Part shown: piece by piece, positions 1 through 8,700 of the stretch | Layout: the number at the start of each line of letters is the position of its first letter | How positions within the stretch are numbered: position 1 is the first letter of the stretch | Origin: JAAFGT01 sp041485165 | Lineage (GTDB): Bacteria; Acidobacteriota; Terriglobia; Acidiferrales; UBA7541 | Assembly: GCA_041485165.1 (NCBI GenBank) | Contig: JBGPJC010000067.1 | Location: forward strand, 1 to 22,349 | Length of the DNA: 22,349 bases | Direction: 5' to 3' | Translations under genes and position numbers: made by a program | Notes under the pieces: generated by a model | The model's input: the letters and a program-made list of their open reading frames with translations, nothing else | Databases searched by the model: none | What the model was told of the DNA's origin: nothing

Positions 1-19
1 GCCGACCGCCTCGCTGAGG

Positions 20-628
20 ATGAATCAAGCGAAAATAGTTCCGATCCTGCTCGCTGGTGGTCCTTCCCGCGGGCTTCCCTTCCCAAAGGCGCTGGCGCCG
101 TTTGGCGGAAGGACTGCGCTCGAAATCGCTTTGGCGAACTGCGCGGCGGTAAGAGGACTTTCCACTCCGCTGGTCGTTTTGGGTAGCGCAGCTGCGCGCG
201 TGGCGCCGCGAGTGCCCAAGGGTATCCGGATGGTGGTGAACCAACGATGGCGCGCCGGACAGCTTACTTCCTTGCTGGCCGGCCTGCGAAGAATGCCGGC
301 CGGGAACGCGTTTCTGCTCTATCCGGTGGACCATCCGCTCATCACACCTGATCTGCTGCGCCGCCTGGTGCGCGCCTACCGCCAGAAAAACCAGGCCCAG
401 GAGATCGTTCTTCCGATATTCCGCGGCCGGGTGGGTCATCCCGCCGTCTTTTCGCCCAGCATGCGGCAGGAGTTGCGCCGGGCGCAGACGGCGCGCGAGG
501 TGGTCTACCGCGATCCGCGGAGGCTGCGAAAGGTCAAAGTGCGCACTCCGGCCATCTGGATGGACTTCGCCACGCCCGCCTCGTACCGCCGCTGCTTGCG
601 CGCTTTCCTGCGTCAGCAGGATTCGTGA
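20..628 (+). CDS. MobA/MocA-like nucleotidyltransferase (NTP_transf_3 family)
   Basis: 202-residue cytoplasmic protein of the MobA-like NTP transferase family, which transfers CMP or GMP from a nucleoside triphosphate to molybdopterin-type cofactors or links sugars to nucleotides. Seen: an N-terminal nucleotide loop LLAGGPSRGLPFPK (residues 10-23) at the place of the usual LAAGxSxRMGxxK, a metal-binding Asp in YPVDHP (D104), the GHP motif (139-141) typical of the MocA/CoxI side of the family, and a terminal MDFATPASY (181-189) resembling the family's D.DTPEDY motif. Length is normal for the family. The ATG at 20 follows a GAGG (16-19), but the frame is open to the window edge, so a start further upstream cannot be excluded. 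A possible upstream gene end (TGA at 15-17) fits a tight operon. The loop lacks the usual Met-Gly, so activity is not certain. Substrate is unknown; molybdenum cofactor cytidylyltransferase is the best guess. Confidence 0.75.
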   Translation: MNQAKIVPILLAGGPSRGLPFPKALAPFGGRTALEIALANCAAVRGLSTPLVVLGSAAARVAPRVPKGIRMVVNQRWRAGQLTSLLAGLRRMPAGNAFLLYPVDHPLITPDLLRRLVRAYRQKNQAQEIVLPIFRGRVGHPAVFSPSMRQELRRAQTAREVVYRDPRRLRKVKVRTPAIWMDFATPASYRRCLRAFLRQQDS

Positions 629-678
629 AGCGACGGAGTCCTTGACGGCCGCAATTGCATCTGAGAGCTTGACGAGGG

Positions 679-684
679 AAAGGA
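679..684 (+). promoter_or_regulatory. Ribosome binding site deciding the aminotransferase start
   Basis: AAAGGA ends 5 nt before the ATG at 690. It supports this start over the in-frame TTG at 642. Confidence 0.6.
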
Positions 685-689
685 TCACC

Positions 690-1901
690 ATGGATCTGAA
701 AGCGGCTCGACAGCAGTTCCCGGCGCTCGGCAACAAAGTCTTTCTCGACGCGGCCTGCGTGAGCCTGGCGCCGCGCACGGCCACCGCGGCCATCGAGAAA
801 TTCCTGGACATGGCCCTGCTGTGCCCAGAGGCTTCTTCCACGCTGCATCACATCGCCATGGACGAGATGCGCTCTCAAGCACGTCCGATTGCGGCGAAGT
901 TACTCAACGCGCGGGAAGACGAGGTCGCGCTGGTGGAAAGCACCACGCAGGGCTTATCGCTGGCCGCGCAGGCACTGCCGCTTGAGCGCGGCGACCGGGT
1001 GATGCTGTGTGACCTCGAATTCATGCAGGTGGCCATCCCCTGGTGCCAGTTGCAGGATCGCGCCGGAATCGAGATCGACGTGGTCGCCAGCCGTGGTGGA
1101 CAAGTGACTGCCGAGGATTTTGCCGCGCGCATCACGCCGCGCACCCGCGTCCTGGCCATCAGCAATGTGCAGTGGTCCAGCGGATTCCGCGCCGACCTCA
1201 ACGCCCTGAGCAAGCTGTGCAAGGACCGCGGCCTATGGCTGGTGGTGGACGCAATTCAACAGCTCGGCGCCGTCCCCATCGACGTGCAAGCGACACGCGT
1301 GGACGTGCTTACCTGCGGCGGCCACAAATGGCTGAACTCGCCCTTTGGCACCGGCTTTCTCTACCTCCGTCACGAGATCCAGCCCCGGCTGCGGCCGCCG
1401 CTGGCAGGGTACTTGAGTCTTGACCCACCCGAAGGCGGCTGGGGAAATTATTTTCAAACCCCCTCGATCCGCCCGGTGCGCGAATATGCCTTCGCCACCG
1501 AAGCTCGGCGCTACGAAGCCGGCGGAACGGGCAATTATCCCGGCGCCATCGGCCTGGCAGCTTCGTTGCAGTTGATCCTGGATCTCGGGCAGGAGCGCAT
1601 CGCCGACCACATCCGCGGTCTCACCGATCAATTGATTGCAGGGCTCGATCGTCAGGGGGTCGAGGTGGTTACACCTCGCGCACCGGCAAGCCGCGCCGGC
1701 ATCGTCACCTTCACGCTGGGCCAGTCCCAGCAAAACGTCGCCCTGATGGAACATCTCCTGGCGCGGAAGATTCTGGTTTCAGTGCGCTATACGTCCAATG
1801 TGGGAGGCGTGCGCGTTTCCTGCCATTTCTTCAACTCCGCTGAAGACCTCGAGCGCCTGCTCGAAGGCGTGGGCGATTTCCTGCGGGGAAAGTCTCAGTG
1901 A
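690..1901 (+). CDS. Class V PLP-dependent aminotransferase (cysteine desulfurase/isopenicillin epimerase-like)
   Basis: 403-residue fold-type I PLP enzyme. Seen: the ESTTQGLS phosphate-binding stretch (83-90), VVDAIQQLGAVPID (185-198) with the PLP-nitrogen Asp D187 and stacking Gln Q190, and the Schiff-base lysine K213 in TCGGHKW. No cysteine-bearing desulfurase loop is obvious near the C-terminus, so a dedicated IscS/SufS role is unlikely; an epimerase/lyase-like or amino-acid aminotransferase role is possible. Start chosen at ATG 690 because AAAGGA (679-684) sits 5 nt upstream; the frame also runs back to a TTG at 642, adding 16 residues without a comparable site. It follows the nucleotidyltransferase by 61 bases on the same strand, so the two may be cotranscribed. 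The substrate cannot be named from sequence. Confidence 0.85.
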   Translation: MDLKAARQQFPALGNKVFLDAACVSLAPRTATAAIEKFLDMALLCPEASSTLHHIAMDEMRSQARPIAAKLLNAREDEVALVESTTQGLSLAAQALPLERGDRVMLCDLEFMQVAIPWCQLQDRAGIEIDVVASRGGQVTAEDFAARITPRTRVLAISNVQWSSGFRADLNALSKLCKDRGLWLVVDAIQQLGAVPIDVQATRVDVLTCGGHKWLNSPFGTGFLYLRHEIQPRLRPPLAGYLSLDPPEGGWGNYFQTPSIRPVREYAFATEARRYEAGGTGNYPGAIGLAASLQLILDLGQERIADHIRGLTDQLIAGLDRQGVEVVTPRAPASRAGIVTFTLGQSQQNVALMEHLLARKILVSVRYTSNVGGVRVSCHFFNSAEDLERLLEGVGDFLRGKSQ

Positions 1902-1935
1902 CAGAGGGCGATCTTCGATTGCCGCTTGGCTAGCC

Positions 1936-2601
1936 TTAGCGGCGACCGGGCGCAAGATAAGACAAGACGTGTTCGGGGCACGGTACCGCGACGCGCAGCT
2001 CGGGGTCGGCCGCAGGTTCCTCCACCACGGTGTGCAGCGGCAATACCCCTGCCCAGATCTCCAGGGCATAATCCTCTGCTTCGTCATGTGGCGGGCCGGT
2101 GCGGATTTTCGCCGAGGCCTCGGTCAAGGGCAAAGCCAGAACAATAGTGGCTTTCAATTCCTGTTCGCTGGGCTGGCGGACGTAATCCCAGCGGCCGGGA
2201 ATGATCTGCTCGGAAACCGCGCGCAGCGCGCGCAGCTTTTCCTCGCGCTCCGCCACAAGAGTTGCGCTCCCCAGGATCACCACCGAGCGGTAATTCATAG
2301 AGTGATGAAACGCCGAGCGCGCCAGCACCAGGCCGTCCAGCAGAGTCACCGTGACGCAGACCGGGATGCTCTTCTCCAGCGATCGCAGCATGCGGCTGGC
2401 GGCTGAGCCGTGAATGTAGAGAGTGTCCCCCTCGCGCCCGTATCCGGTGGGAATGACGAAGGGCTGACCGTCGGCGACGAAACCGACATGGCAGAGAAAC
2501 GCCTGGTCGAGGATGGAGTAAATCGTTTCTCGGTCGTAGGCGCCGCGCTCCGGCAGACGTCTTACCTGCGTCCGCGGTGTGGGTTCGATGTGCGTGCTCA
2601 T
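1936..2601 (-). CDS. Pyridoxamine 5'-phosphate oxidase-like FMN-binding protein (NimA-like)
   Basis: 221-residue protein of the PNPOx-related split-barrel family (Pyridox_ox_2 type, which includes nitroimidazole reductase NimA). Seen: the N-terminal signature VRRLPERGAYDRETIYSIL (13-31), then a beta strand with CHVGFVADGQPFVIPTGY (37-54), the LYIHGSAASRML stretch (61-72) expected at the FMN phosphate site, and HHSMNYRSVVILGSATLV (99-116) of the dimer barrel. Family length is about 150-230 residues, so it is complete. Members bind FMN or F420-like flavins and reduce varied small molecules; the substrate cannot be read here. It converges with the class V aminotransferase (34-base gap). It lies downstream of two membrane genes, separated by the hairpin cluster at 2637-2775. 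No good ribosome binding site precedes the ATG at 2601. Confidence 0.85.
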   Translation of the reverse strand: MSTHIEPTPRTQVRRLPERGAYDRETIYSILDQAFLCHVGFVADGQPFVIPTGYGREGDTLYIHGSAASRMLRSLEKSIPVCVTVTLLDGLVLARSAFHHSMNYRSVVILGSATLVAEREEKLRALRAVSEQIIPGRWDYVRQPSEQELKATIVLALPLTEASAKIRTGPPHDEAEDYALEIWAGVLPLHTVVEEPAADPELRVAVPCPEHVLSYLAPGRR

Positions 2602-2636
2602 GGTCGCAGATTAGCGGAGAAAGCGCGCACCGGCCA

Positions 2637-2683
2637 GAGCCAATTTGACTCGGCCGAAGCAGGCCGCTTTCTCAATTTGGCTC
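2637..2683. repeat. Nested inverted repeat
   Basis: Arms GAGCCAATTTGA (2637-2648) and TCAATTTGGCTC (2672-2683) pair with one mismatch. Inside them CGGCC (2651-2655) pairs with GGCCG (2662-2666). It lies between two minus-strand genes, next to the REP-like cluster. It could act as a transcription barrier or be part of the same mobile repeat. Confidence 0.55.
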
Positions 2684-2688
2684 AGGAC

Positions 2689-2775
2689 CGGGCGGCGTAA
2701 AGTCGCCCCACGGAGATTCCCGGAATCGTAGGGGCGAGTTTACCTCGCCCTGGGCGGCGTAAAGCCGCCCCTACG
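2689..2775. repeat. REP/REPIN-like cluster of three hairpins
   Basis: Three short GC-rich hairpins. (1) 2690-2708, GGGCGGC-GTAAA-GTCGCCC with one G-T wobble. (2) 2732-2750, GGGCGAG-TTTAC-CTCGCCC, a perfect 7-bp stem. (3) 2752-2770, GGGCGGC-GTAAA-GCCGCCC, a perfect 7-bp stem. The loops of (2) and (3) are reverse complements, so these two stand in inverted orientation. The pair is enclosed by a 10-bp outer inverted repeat, CGTAGGGGCG (2727-2736) with CGCCCCTACG (2766-2775). This is the architecture of REPINs/BIMEs. The right end supplies the last codon and stop of the membrane gene ending at 2771. Confidence 0.75.
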
Positions 2776-3256
2776 ACGTTTTGCGGAGGAAACCGAAGGA
2801 GCAAGCGGAGAATCCCAAAACCAGCAATCCTGTTCCGGCGATGGCCAGTGCCTTGGGCAGACCGCCGGCATGGGGAGTTTGGAGCAGGACACCAAGCGGG
2901 AAAATCACGGCGCCGGCGATCATGGCCAGCGCCAGCAGGCCGCGCAGCCGTTCAGAGAATGCTACGCGGTCGAACAACAGGCCGAGAAGGATCAGCACCA
3001 TGGCCAATCCTGACCAGTGGGAATGCGCATCAACTTCGCGCACGTAGGAGTATTGCGCTGCGCTGTAATCCTGGAGCGCGGATTGAGAAGCGGGCATGTC
3101 GCGATTCGCCGCCTCGGCGAAGGCAGTAGCCAGCGCCCCTCCGATGTGGTCGAGTTTCTGATGTTCGAAGATGACCGCGTACACCAAGCCGTCAAACATC
3201 CCCCAGAGGACGAGAGCAAGTCCGGAAATCAGGAGCAGCTTCTGCGAGCGGGTCAT
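2771..3256 (-). CDS. Four-helix membrane protein, single copy of a repeated unit
   Basis: 161-residue hydrophobic protein with four predicted transmembrane segments (about 8-30, 79-95, 104-127, 132-155). I do not recognise a named family. It is homologous by eye to both halves of the gene just upstream. Shared features are a GGMxLxLxGxxxG-like first helix, a following His (H32 in EHQKLDH), a DAHSH motif (76-80) opening helix 2, and a GAVIFPLGVLL helix 3. The paired histidines could bind heme or metal; that is inference. Its ATG overlaps the TGA of the upstream gene (ATGA at 3253-3256), so translation is probably coupled. Its stop lies inside the REP-like repeat. The protein is probably in the inner membrane, as no signal peptide or beta-barrel feature is present. 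Confidence 0.7.
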   Translation of the reverse strand: MTRSQKLLLISGLALVLWGMFDGLVYAVIFEHQKLDHIGGALATAFAEAANRDMPASQSALQDYSAAQYSYVREVDAHSHWSGLAMVLILLGLLFDRVAFSERLRGLLALAMIAGAVIFPLGVLLQTPHAGGLPKALAIAGTGLLVLGFSACSFGFLRKTS

Positions 3257-4395
3257 CGCCGGCCTCCCGCGGCGCGGACACTGGAATCGGCCTTGCCGGT
3301 AAAGCGCAGGATTCCAGTGAGCATCCCGAACAGCGCTAGGATGGCCAGCGCGCCTCCGGCGTCGGCGATTCCGCCGGCAACCAGGCCCCAGCGCAACTCC
3401 AACAGGACAAAGATGGGCAGAATAGCGCCGCCCGCAAGCAGGAGCACAGCCCAGCGCCGCCGCCAGCGGTCGCTGAGGAAAACGTAGGGCTGAAAGAAGC
3501 CGGCCATCATGGCCAGCAATCCGAATTCAATAATGTGCGAGTGCGCCGCGATTTTCACCGCGTGGTCAGCCTGCAGATACCCGTAGCCGTTGAGCGCAGC
3601 GACCGTGCTGGCGGGCAGCTCGGCGCCGCCCGGATCGAGAGCGGCAGACTGGGCGATTGTCTCCAGGAGGGTGTGGTCCAGCTTTTCGTGGGCATCGAGA
3701 TCCACAGCGGCATACCAGACGCCTTGCACGAAGCCGGCAAGAATCAGCACCATGCCGCCGGCCATCAGCAACCGGCCGCACCAGCTCCGCCCGCCCAGCA
3801 TTTGATCCTCTGCCGTGACGGCGTTGATGCCGGACGCGCGGCGGAATAAACCCGCAAGAAACCCTGCACCGGCAAGGATCACCAGAAATCCTCCGGTATC
3901 GGCGATTATGCTGGCCCAGCCGATGGACTGGAGCGGGCTGTATGCCAGGCCCACATAGGGGATGGCAAAGACGCCGACCGGCAGAACGACGGCCCCGGTG
4001 ATTAACAGCACCGCCAGACGTTTTTTCACAGCTTCCGACAGGTGGACGTGCGGCAGAACGATGGCGATCAGCATGGCCAGGTAGCCAAAAACAATCATGT
4101 GCAGGTGGGCGTCCACCTTGGTGCCACGGTTCTCGAGAAAACCGCCAATGGCATTGAAGTTTTGCAGGACGCCGGCGACGTCTTTGGCGCGCACGGCCAT
4201 TGCCGCCGCGGCCAGGGCCTGGCCGACCCGTCCGGCATTGGGGTGCAGGATGAAGACCGCGAAAATGTCGCCAAAGATGGTGCCGCAGAGAAACAGTGCC
4301 ATGCCGCCGGCGACGAGCAAGCGCCGAGCGCTGAGCGCGGGGAAGGATGCGGCGTCCTGCGCAACGCCGGCGATGGTGTGATCGGCTAAGGCCAC
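3253..4395 (-). CDS. Eight-helix membrane protein made of two tandem four-helix units
   Basis: 380 residues, an internal duplication. Unit A (about 24-186) and unit B (about 207-366) align along their length: RRLLVAGGMALFLCG with GRLLMAGGMVLILAG, VDAHLHMIVFGYLAML (94-109) with IAAHSHIIEFGLLAMM (282-297), RLAVLLITGAVVLPVGV with RWAVLLLAGGAILPIFV, and a Gly-rich last helix in each. Histidines at 51/236 and the HxH pairs 97/99 and 285/287 are conserved between units and in the downstream 161-residue gene. The HxH-FG pattern loosely resembles heme-ligating helices of oxidase-like membrane proteins, but I would not assign a family. The start is GTG at 4395, 9 nt after the stop of the flavin monooxygenase, with only a weak AGAG upstream. 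Probably one operon 5511 to 2771. Confidence 0.75.
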   Translation of the reverse strand: MALADHTIAGVAQDAASFPALSARRLLVAGGMALFLCGTIFGDIFAVFILHPNAGRVGQALAAAAMAVRAKDVAGVLQNFNAIGGFLENRGTKVDAHLHMIVFGYLAMLIAIVLPHVHLSEAVKKRLAVLLITGAVVLPVGVFAIPYVGLAYSPLQSIGWASIIADTGGFLVILAGAGFLAGLFRRASGINAVTAEDQMLGGRSWCGRLLMAGGMVLILAGFVQGVWYAAVDLDAHEKLDHTLLETIAQSAALDPGGAELPASTVAALNGYGYLQADHAVKIAAHSHIIEFGLLAMMAGFFQPYVFLSDRWRRRWAVLLLAGGAILPIFVLLELRWGLVAGGIADAGGALAILALFGMLTGILRFTGKADSSVRAAGGRR

Positions 4396-4404
4396 GTTGA
4401 GGCT

Positions 4405-5511
4405 CTAGGACTTGACGCGCAGACCCATCTTTTCCAGGCGCGGAAGGACTTCCTGGCAGAAGTAGGGCAGCTCATCCACGTAATTGACAAAAGCAACGGT
4501 CGTGCCATCGAATCCCGCGGCGCTGACCCGGGCCAGCTCGCCGGCGACATGGTCGGGGTCGCCGATGATCGGAAAGACGCCGTGGCCACCGGCAAAGCGA
4601 TCGCGGAAAGCCTTGAAGTGCTCCGGCGGAAATGACTGCGCGTGAAGCCCTTGCAATTCCATCAGGTGGTCCACGGCGGGCCAGTCGGCATTCTCCTCGG
4701 CGTAGTAGTGGTGGTAGTCCTGGGCTTCCTTCGTCGTTTTTCTGCAGACGACATAAGTGGTGGTGAAGATGCCCACTTGCCTGCCGGTTTCCGCTGCCTT
4801 GGTCTTGACGTCTTTCACATCCTGCGCGCCTTTTTCCGGGCTGACCAGGACCGTGAACAGGAAATCGCAGTTACGGATGGCAAACGCGCGGCCGGCGCCC
4901 GACGAGCCGGCATTCATGATCACCGGACGTGTCCCGCCGTAGGGCTTAGGCTCGGCTCTTACGCCTTTCAGTTTGATGAAGCGGCTGTTGAAATCGAACT
5001 CGCCGGGAGTCTCCCAGATCATGCGGATGGCGTCCAGCCAGTCCTGGCCGTACTCGTAGCGCGTATCGTGCTCGCGCTGGGCGATGCCGAACATGTCGAA
5101 TTCATCCTGGTTCCAGCCGCAGACCACGTTGAGTCCGAAGCGCCCTTCGCTGATGTGGTCCACGGTGACAAACTGCTTGGCGGCGAAGATGGGATGGACC
5201 AGCGGGGCGTGCACGGTGCCGAAGACGGTGATGCGTTTGGTCTTGGCCAGCAGCCCGCAGGCCCAGGTGATGGTTTCCAGCGTTGAGCCTTCGAAGTCGG
5301 TCTCACCACCGTAGCCTTTCCAGCGGGCGATGGGCAGCATGAACTCGATGCCGGCATCGTCGGCGAGCTGCGTCAGACGCAGGTTGTTGGGCCAGGTGGA
5401 TTGCCAGCGCTCGGGAACCTTGGTGACGGCCATGCCTGAGGAGCAGTTCGGCGCGAAGATCCCCAGTTTGAGTTTATTGGCGTTGAACATGGAAGCGTTG
5501 CGTCGAATCAT
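4405..5511 (-). CDS. LLM-class flavin-dependent monooxygenase (RutA/SsuD-like)
   Basis: 368-residue luciferase-like TIM-barrel enzyme that uses reduced FMN and O2 to oxygenate a small substrate. Seen (numbering from ATG 5511): KLKLGIFAPNCSSG at the N-terminus, WKGYGGETDFEGSTLE around 63-78, and VTVDHISEGRFGLNVVCGW, the hallmark 'SxGRFxLNxVxGW' of RutA, SfnG and alkanesulfonate monooxygenases. The barrel continues with RPVIMNAGSSGAGRAFA, where a GxSxxGxxFA phosphate-binding loop is expected. The mix of GYGGETDFxxxxLE and DxISxGRFGLN is closest to the pyrimidine oxygenase RutA, but no other rut gene is present, so the substrate is open. Start at ATG 5511 is preferred because GAGGGT lies about 9 nt upstream; ATG 5490 is an alternative, and the frame runs back to a TTG at 5574. 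It is the first gene of an operon with two unusual membrane proteins. Confidence 0.85.
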   Translation of the reverse strand: MIRRNASMFNANKLKLGIFAPNCSSGMAVTKVPERWQSTWPNNLRLTQLADDAGIEFMLPIARWKGYGGETDFEGSTLETITWACGLLAKTKRITVFGTVHAPLVHPIFAAKQFVTVDHISEGRFGLNVVCGWNQDEFDMFGIAQREHDTRYEYGQDWLDAIRMIWETPGEFDFNSRFIKLKGVRAEPKPYGGTRPVIMNAGSSGAGRAFAIRNCDFLFTVLVSPEKGAQDVKDVKTKAAETGRQVGIFTTTYVVCRKTTKEAQDYHHYYAEENADWPAVDHLMELQGLHAQSFPPEHFKAFRDRFAGGHGVFPIIGDPDHVAGELARVSAAGFDGTTVAFVNYVDELPYFCQEVLPRLEKMGLRVKS

Positions 5512-5671
5512 CGGCTCGACCCTCGAATAAAATTTAACTGCGCATGGAAATAACCGAGCAAGGTCCCAGGACAAAGCGGGAGACGGTCAAAGGGCAGTCC
5601 GCCGCTCGCCGGAATCTCATTCCGGGACGAACATCATAAACTGTAAGAAGCTTTCTGCGAGGGGAAAAGAA

Positions 5672-5697
5672 CGGGGGCCCGCGGTGGCGGGCCCCCG
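5672..5697 (-). terminator. Intrinsic terminator of the TonB-dependent receptor gene
   Basis: A perfect 11-bp stem, CGGGGGCCCGC (5672-5682) with GCGGGCCCCCG (5687-5697) and a 4-nt loop, begins 6 bases after the receptor's stop codon. Read on the minus strand it is followed by TTCTTTTCC, a T-rich tail. This separates the receptor from the monooxygenase operon downstream. Confidence 0.85.
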
Positions 5698-5703
5698 GAC
5701 AAG

Positions 5704-8700
5704 CTAGAAGGAGAACCGCAGCGCGATCTGGATCTGCCGCGGGTTGAAGACCGCGCGCGGAGTGCCGTAGTTGGGGTTGGGCGAGCCTTCTTTGAAGAAG
5801 GGGCCCGCACCGCAAGCCGCCGGCACCGGGGTCACGTTGCAAAAGTCCGCCGAGCCATAGGCCGTGTTGAAAAACCTGATGTTCACGGTGTTCAGGAGGT
5901 TGAAGGCTTCGGCGATAAACTGCAAATTCTTCTTATCCCCGATCTTGAAGGAGCGGGAGAGGCGCAGGTCGACCGATTGGAGAGTGTCCCCCCGGAAGGT
6001 GTCGCGATTCTCGAGTCCCACGCGGTCGTTGGTTCCAAAGATATCGCCGTTGGTGTCGGAACCCGAGAACTTGGTGAAGTGTTGCGGCGACTGCAGGGTG
6101 AGAATAATCCCGAAGTCAAAGTCGCGGATAAACATGTTGGCCGTGGCAGGAGTGGAGAGCACGGCATTGCCGACGAAACGGTGGCGGACATCGTCGGCAG
6201 AAAGCGCACGCTCGGCGCGGAAGTTCAGCGTGTCCTGGGGGATCAGGACGAAGCTGGGGTTGGGGCCGTCGTCAATGCCCTTCGACCAGGTATAGCTGAT
6301 CCCGTAGGAGAAGTGATGGCTGAAGCGCTTGCTGACGTTGACCAGCAATCCGTCGTAGTTCGAGCGCCAGCGGGAGGCGGCCTCGAAATATATGGCGAAG
6401 TTGGCGGCGCACGGCAACCCCTGGTTGATGCAGCCGGTGCCCGGGAAGGGCCCGTTCGGCACGGCCACGGAGGGGGTCACGGGATAAGTGCCCGTGCATT
6501 GCGCCGAAGGCGCCAGGGCGAAAGTGAACGGGGCATAGTAGACATTCTTGCAGCCGCCCACGCCCTTGGAGTTATGCACGAATACCTGGGCGCTGGGCAA
6601 AGGCTGGTTCACGTTGTAAAAACTGCCCAGATGAACTCCCTTCACCCGGAGGTAAGTGACGCTGACGGTGGTGTCCTTCAGGGGATCGAATTCCAAGCTC
6701 AGGCTGGATTGAATCCCGTAGGGGTTCTGGTGGGTCTTGTCAAACCTCACGACGGTGGAAGGACCGAGGAAGCCGCAGCCGGCGATGACGCCGCCCGGGC
6801 AGAAGCCCAGCGGGGCGGAGTCGGGATAGTTGGCGGTCGTGGCGGGAGGAGCCGGCAACAGGGCGCTGAGCGCCAGGTTGTTGATGAATGGCGAACTGGC
6901 GAAGGCCCAGAGTAAGTTATTGGAATTCGCGTCATTCAGGACGCTGTCGCGGCCGGGGTACTTCGCCAGACCGGCGCAACAGGGCTTTTGGGCCAGCAGG
7001 AGAGGCGAGGGAATGATGCCGTGGAACAGGCCAGCGCCCACGCGGACCACAACATTACGCTTAGTTCCGATGTTGTAGGCGATGCCCGCGCGCGGGTCGA
7101 AATTGTTGTACTGGTTGTTGAGCAGCTCTTTGGGCCAGGTCTCAAACTCCCAGCGCAGACCGAAGTTGACGGTCATGCGATTGCTGGCGCGCCACTTGTC
7201 CTGCACGTAGAAACCGTTGTAGGTGTGGTCGATGGTGGCCTTTTCCTGATTGCGAATCGCGGACGAAATCGCGCCGCCTTGATAAACGGACGTGGCCAGC
7301 GTGGGCTCGGTGAAGGTTGGCGCCGTGACGCGCTCGAAGAAAATGACGAAGGGGTCCGGGCACTGAACATTGACGGGACAGCCGGCTGCGCCGTCAGTCC
7401 CCAGGAAAGCCTGGAGACTGCCGAAGTCGGCCTCAAAGGGGTAGAACAGCGGGAAGGATTCGGTGGTGCGGACCAAGTTGAAGTTCCCGCCAAAACTGGT
7501 GGTGTGCCTGCCCAGGTTGAGAGTCACGTTGTCCACCAGCTCAAACCGGTCCTCCTTATAGAAGTCCGGATTGCCGCGGTTCACACCGGTCGTAAACGTG
7601 TTGCCCACCTCGAGATGGGGCTGGGTGGTGACCACCGGGAAATCAAAGGAGCGGTGGGCATACTGCACGCGCGCCTCGTTCACCACCTTGGAGGAAAACA
7701 AGGAAGTCAGGTTGCCGACCAGCGACTGGTCGCGGAAAAAGTTGTTCTTAAACGCAGAGGGCAGGTCGAAGCCGTCGTTCAGCGGCGATTGGTTGGTGTA
7801 CCGGCCGTCGGTGACGAAATAGCGCACGGTCAGGTTCTGCCGGTCGTTGATATTGTGGTCCAAACGGATGAACCCGTTGTCGGTGTCGCCGGTGCGTAGG
7901 ACATTCAAGCCTTTCGGCTCGGCAGGCAGATGAAAGATATTCACTTTCACGTTGTCAATGTTGCTGAGCCCCCCGGGGTTTGCCGCATTGGGCTGGCTAT
8001 TGGCCAGAACCACCGAGTTGTAAAACGGCGATTCGGCGCGCCTCTGGCCTTCGTAGTTGGCGTAGAGGAAGGTGCGGTCTTTCTTGATCGGCCCGCCGAT
8101 AGCGGCGCCGAACTGGTTCTGCCGCAGGACATTCAACCCCGGAGCTTGGAGGATGCTCTTGGCGTCCATTTTGTTGTTGCGGAAGTAGTCGTAGACCGAG
8201 CCGTGCCATTCGTTGGTGCCGCTGCGGGTGATGATGTTTATCACGCCGCCCACCGCCCGGCCGAACTCGGTGCTGTAGCTGGTATTCACCACGCGAAACT
8301 CACGCACCGAATCCTGCGGAGGCGTAGCGCGCTGGATGCCGGAGACCGTGGAAATATCGTCGGCCCCGTCCACGGCGATGAAATTGTAGTGAATGTTCTG
8401 GCCGGCAAAAGAAAGCTTGGTGACCGGCTCGACGATCACGTCGGTGCTGCCCGAGGTGGTGTCGCCAATCTGCACGGCGGGCGAGAGCAGCGCGAAATCA
8501 ATAAACTGGCGGCCATTCACCGGCAGGTTTTCGATCTGCCGCGCCTGGATGACCGTGCTGACCTGGGTGCGGGTGGGCTCGGTGACCTCGCTGGTGGCCT
8601 CTACGGTCACCTGCTGCCTGATCTCACCGACTTCCAGGGAGAAATCGAGCGTGGCCACCTGGCCAACCTGGAGAACGACGGATTTCGCCTGGTTCTTAAA

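Noticed and set aside
5575..5671. Possible riboswitch upstream of the monooxygenase (hairpin CCGGAAT-CTC-ATTCCGG at 5609-5625)
   Set aside because: Only one short stem is visible and I could not match any riboswitch consensus such as SAM or FMN.
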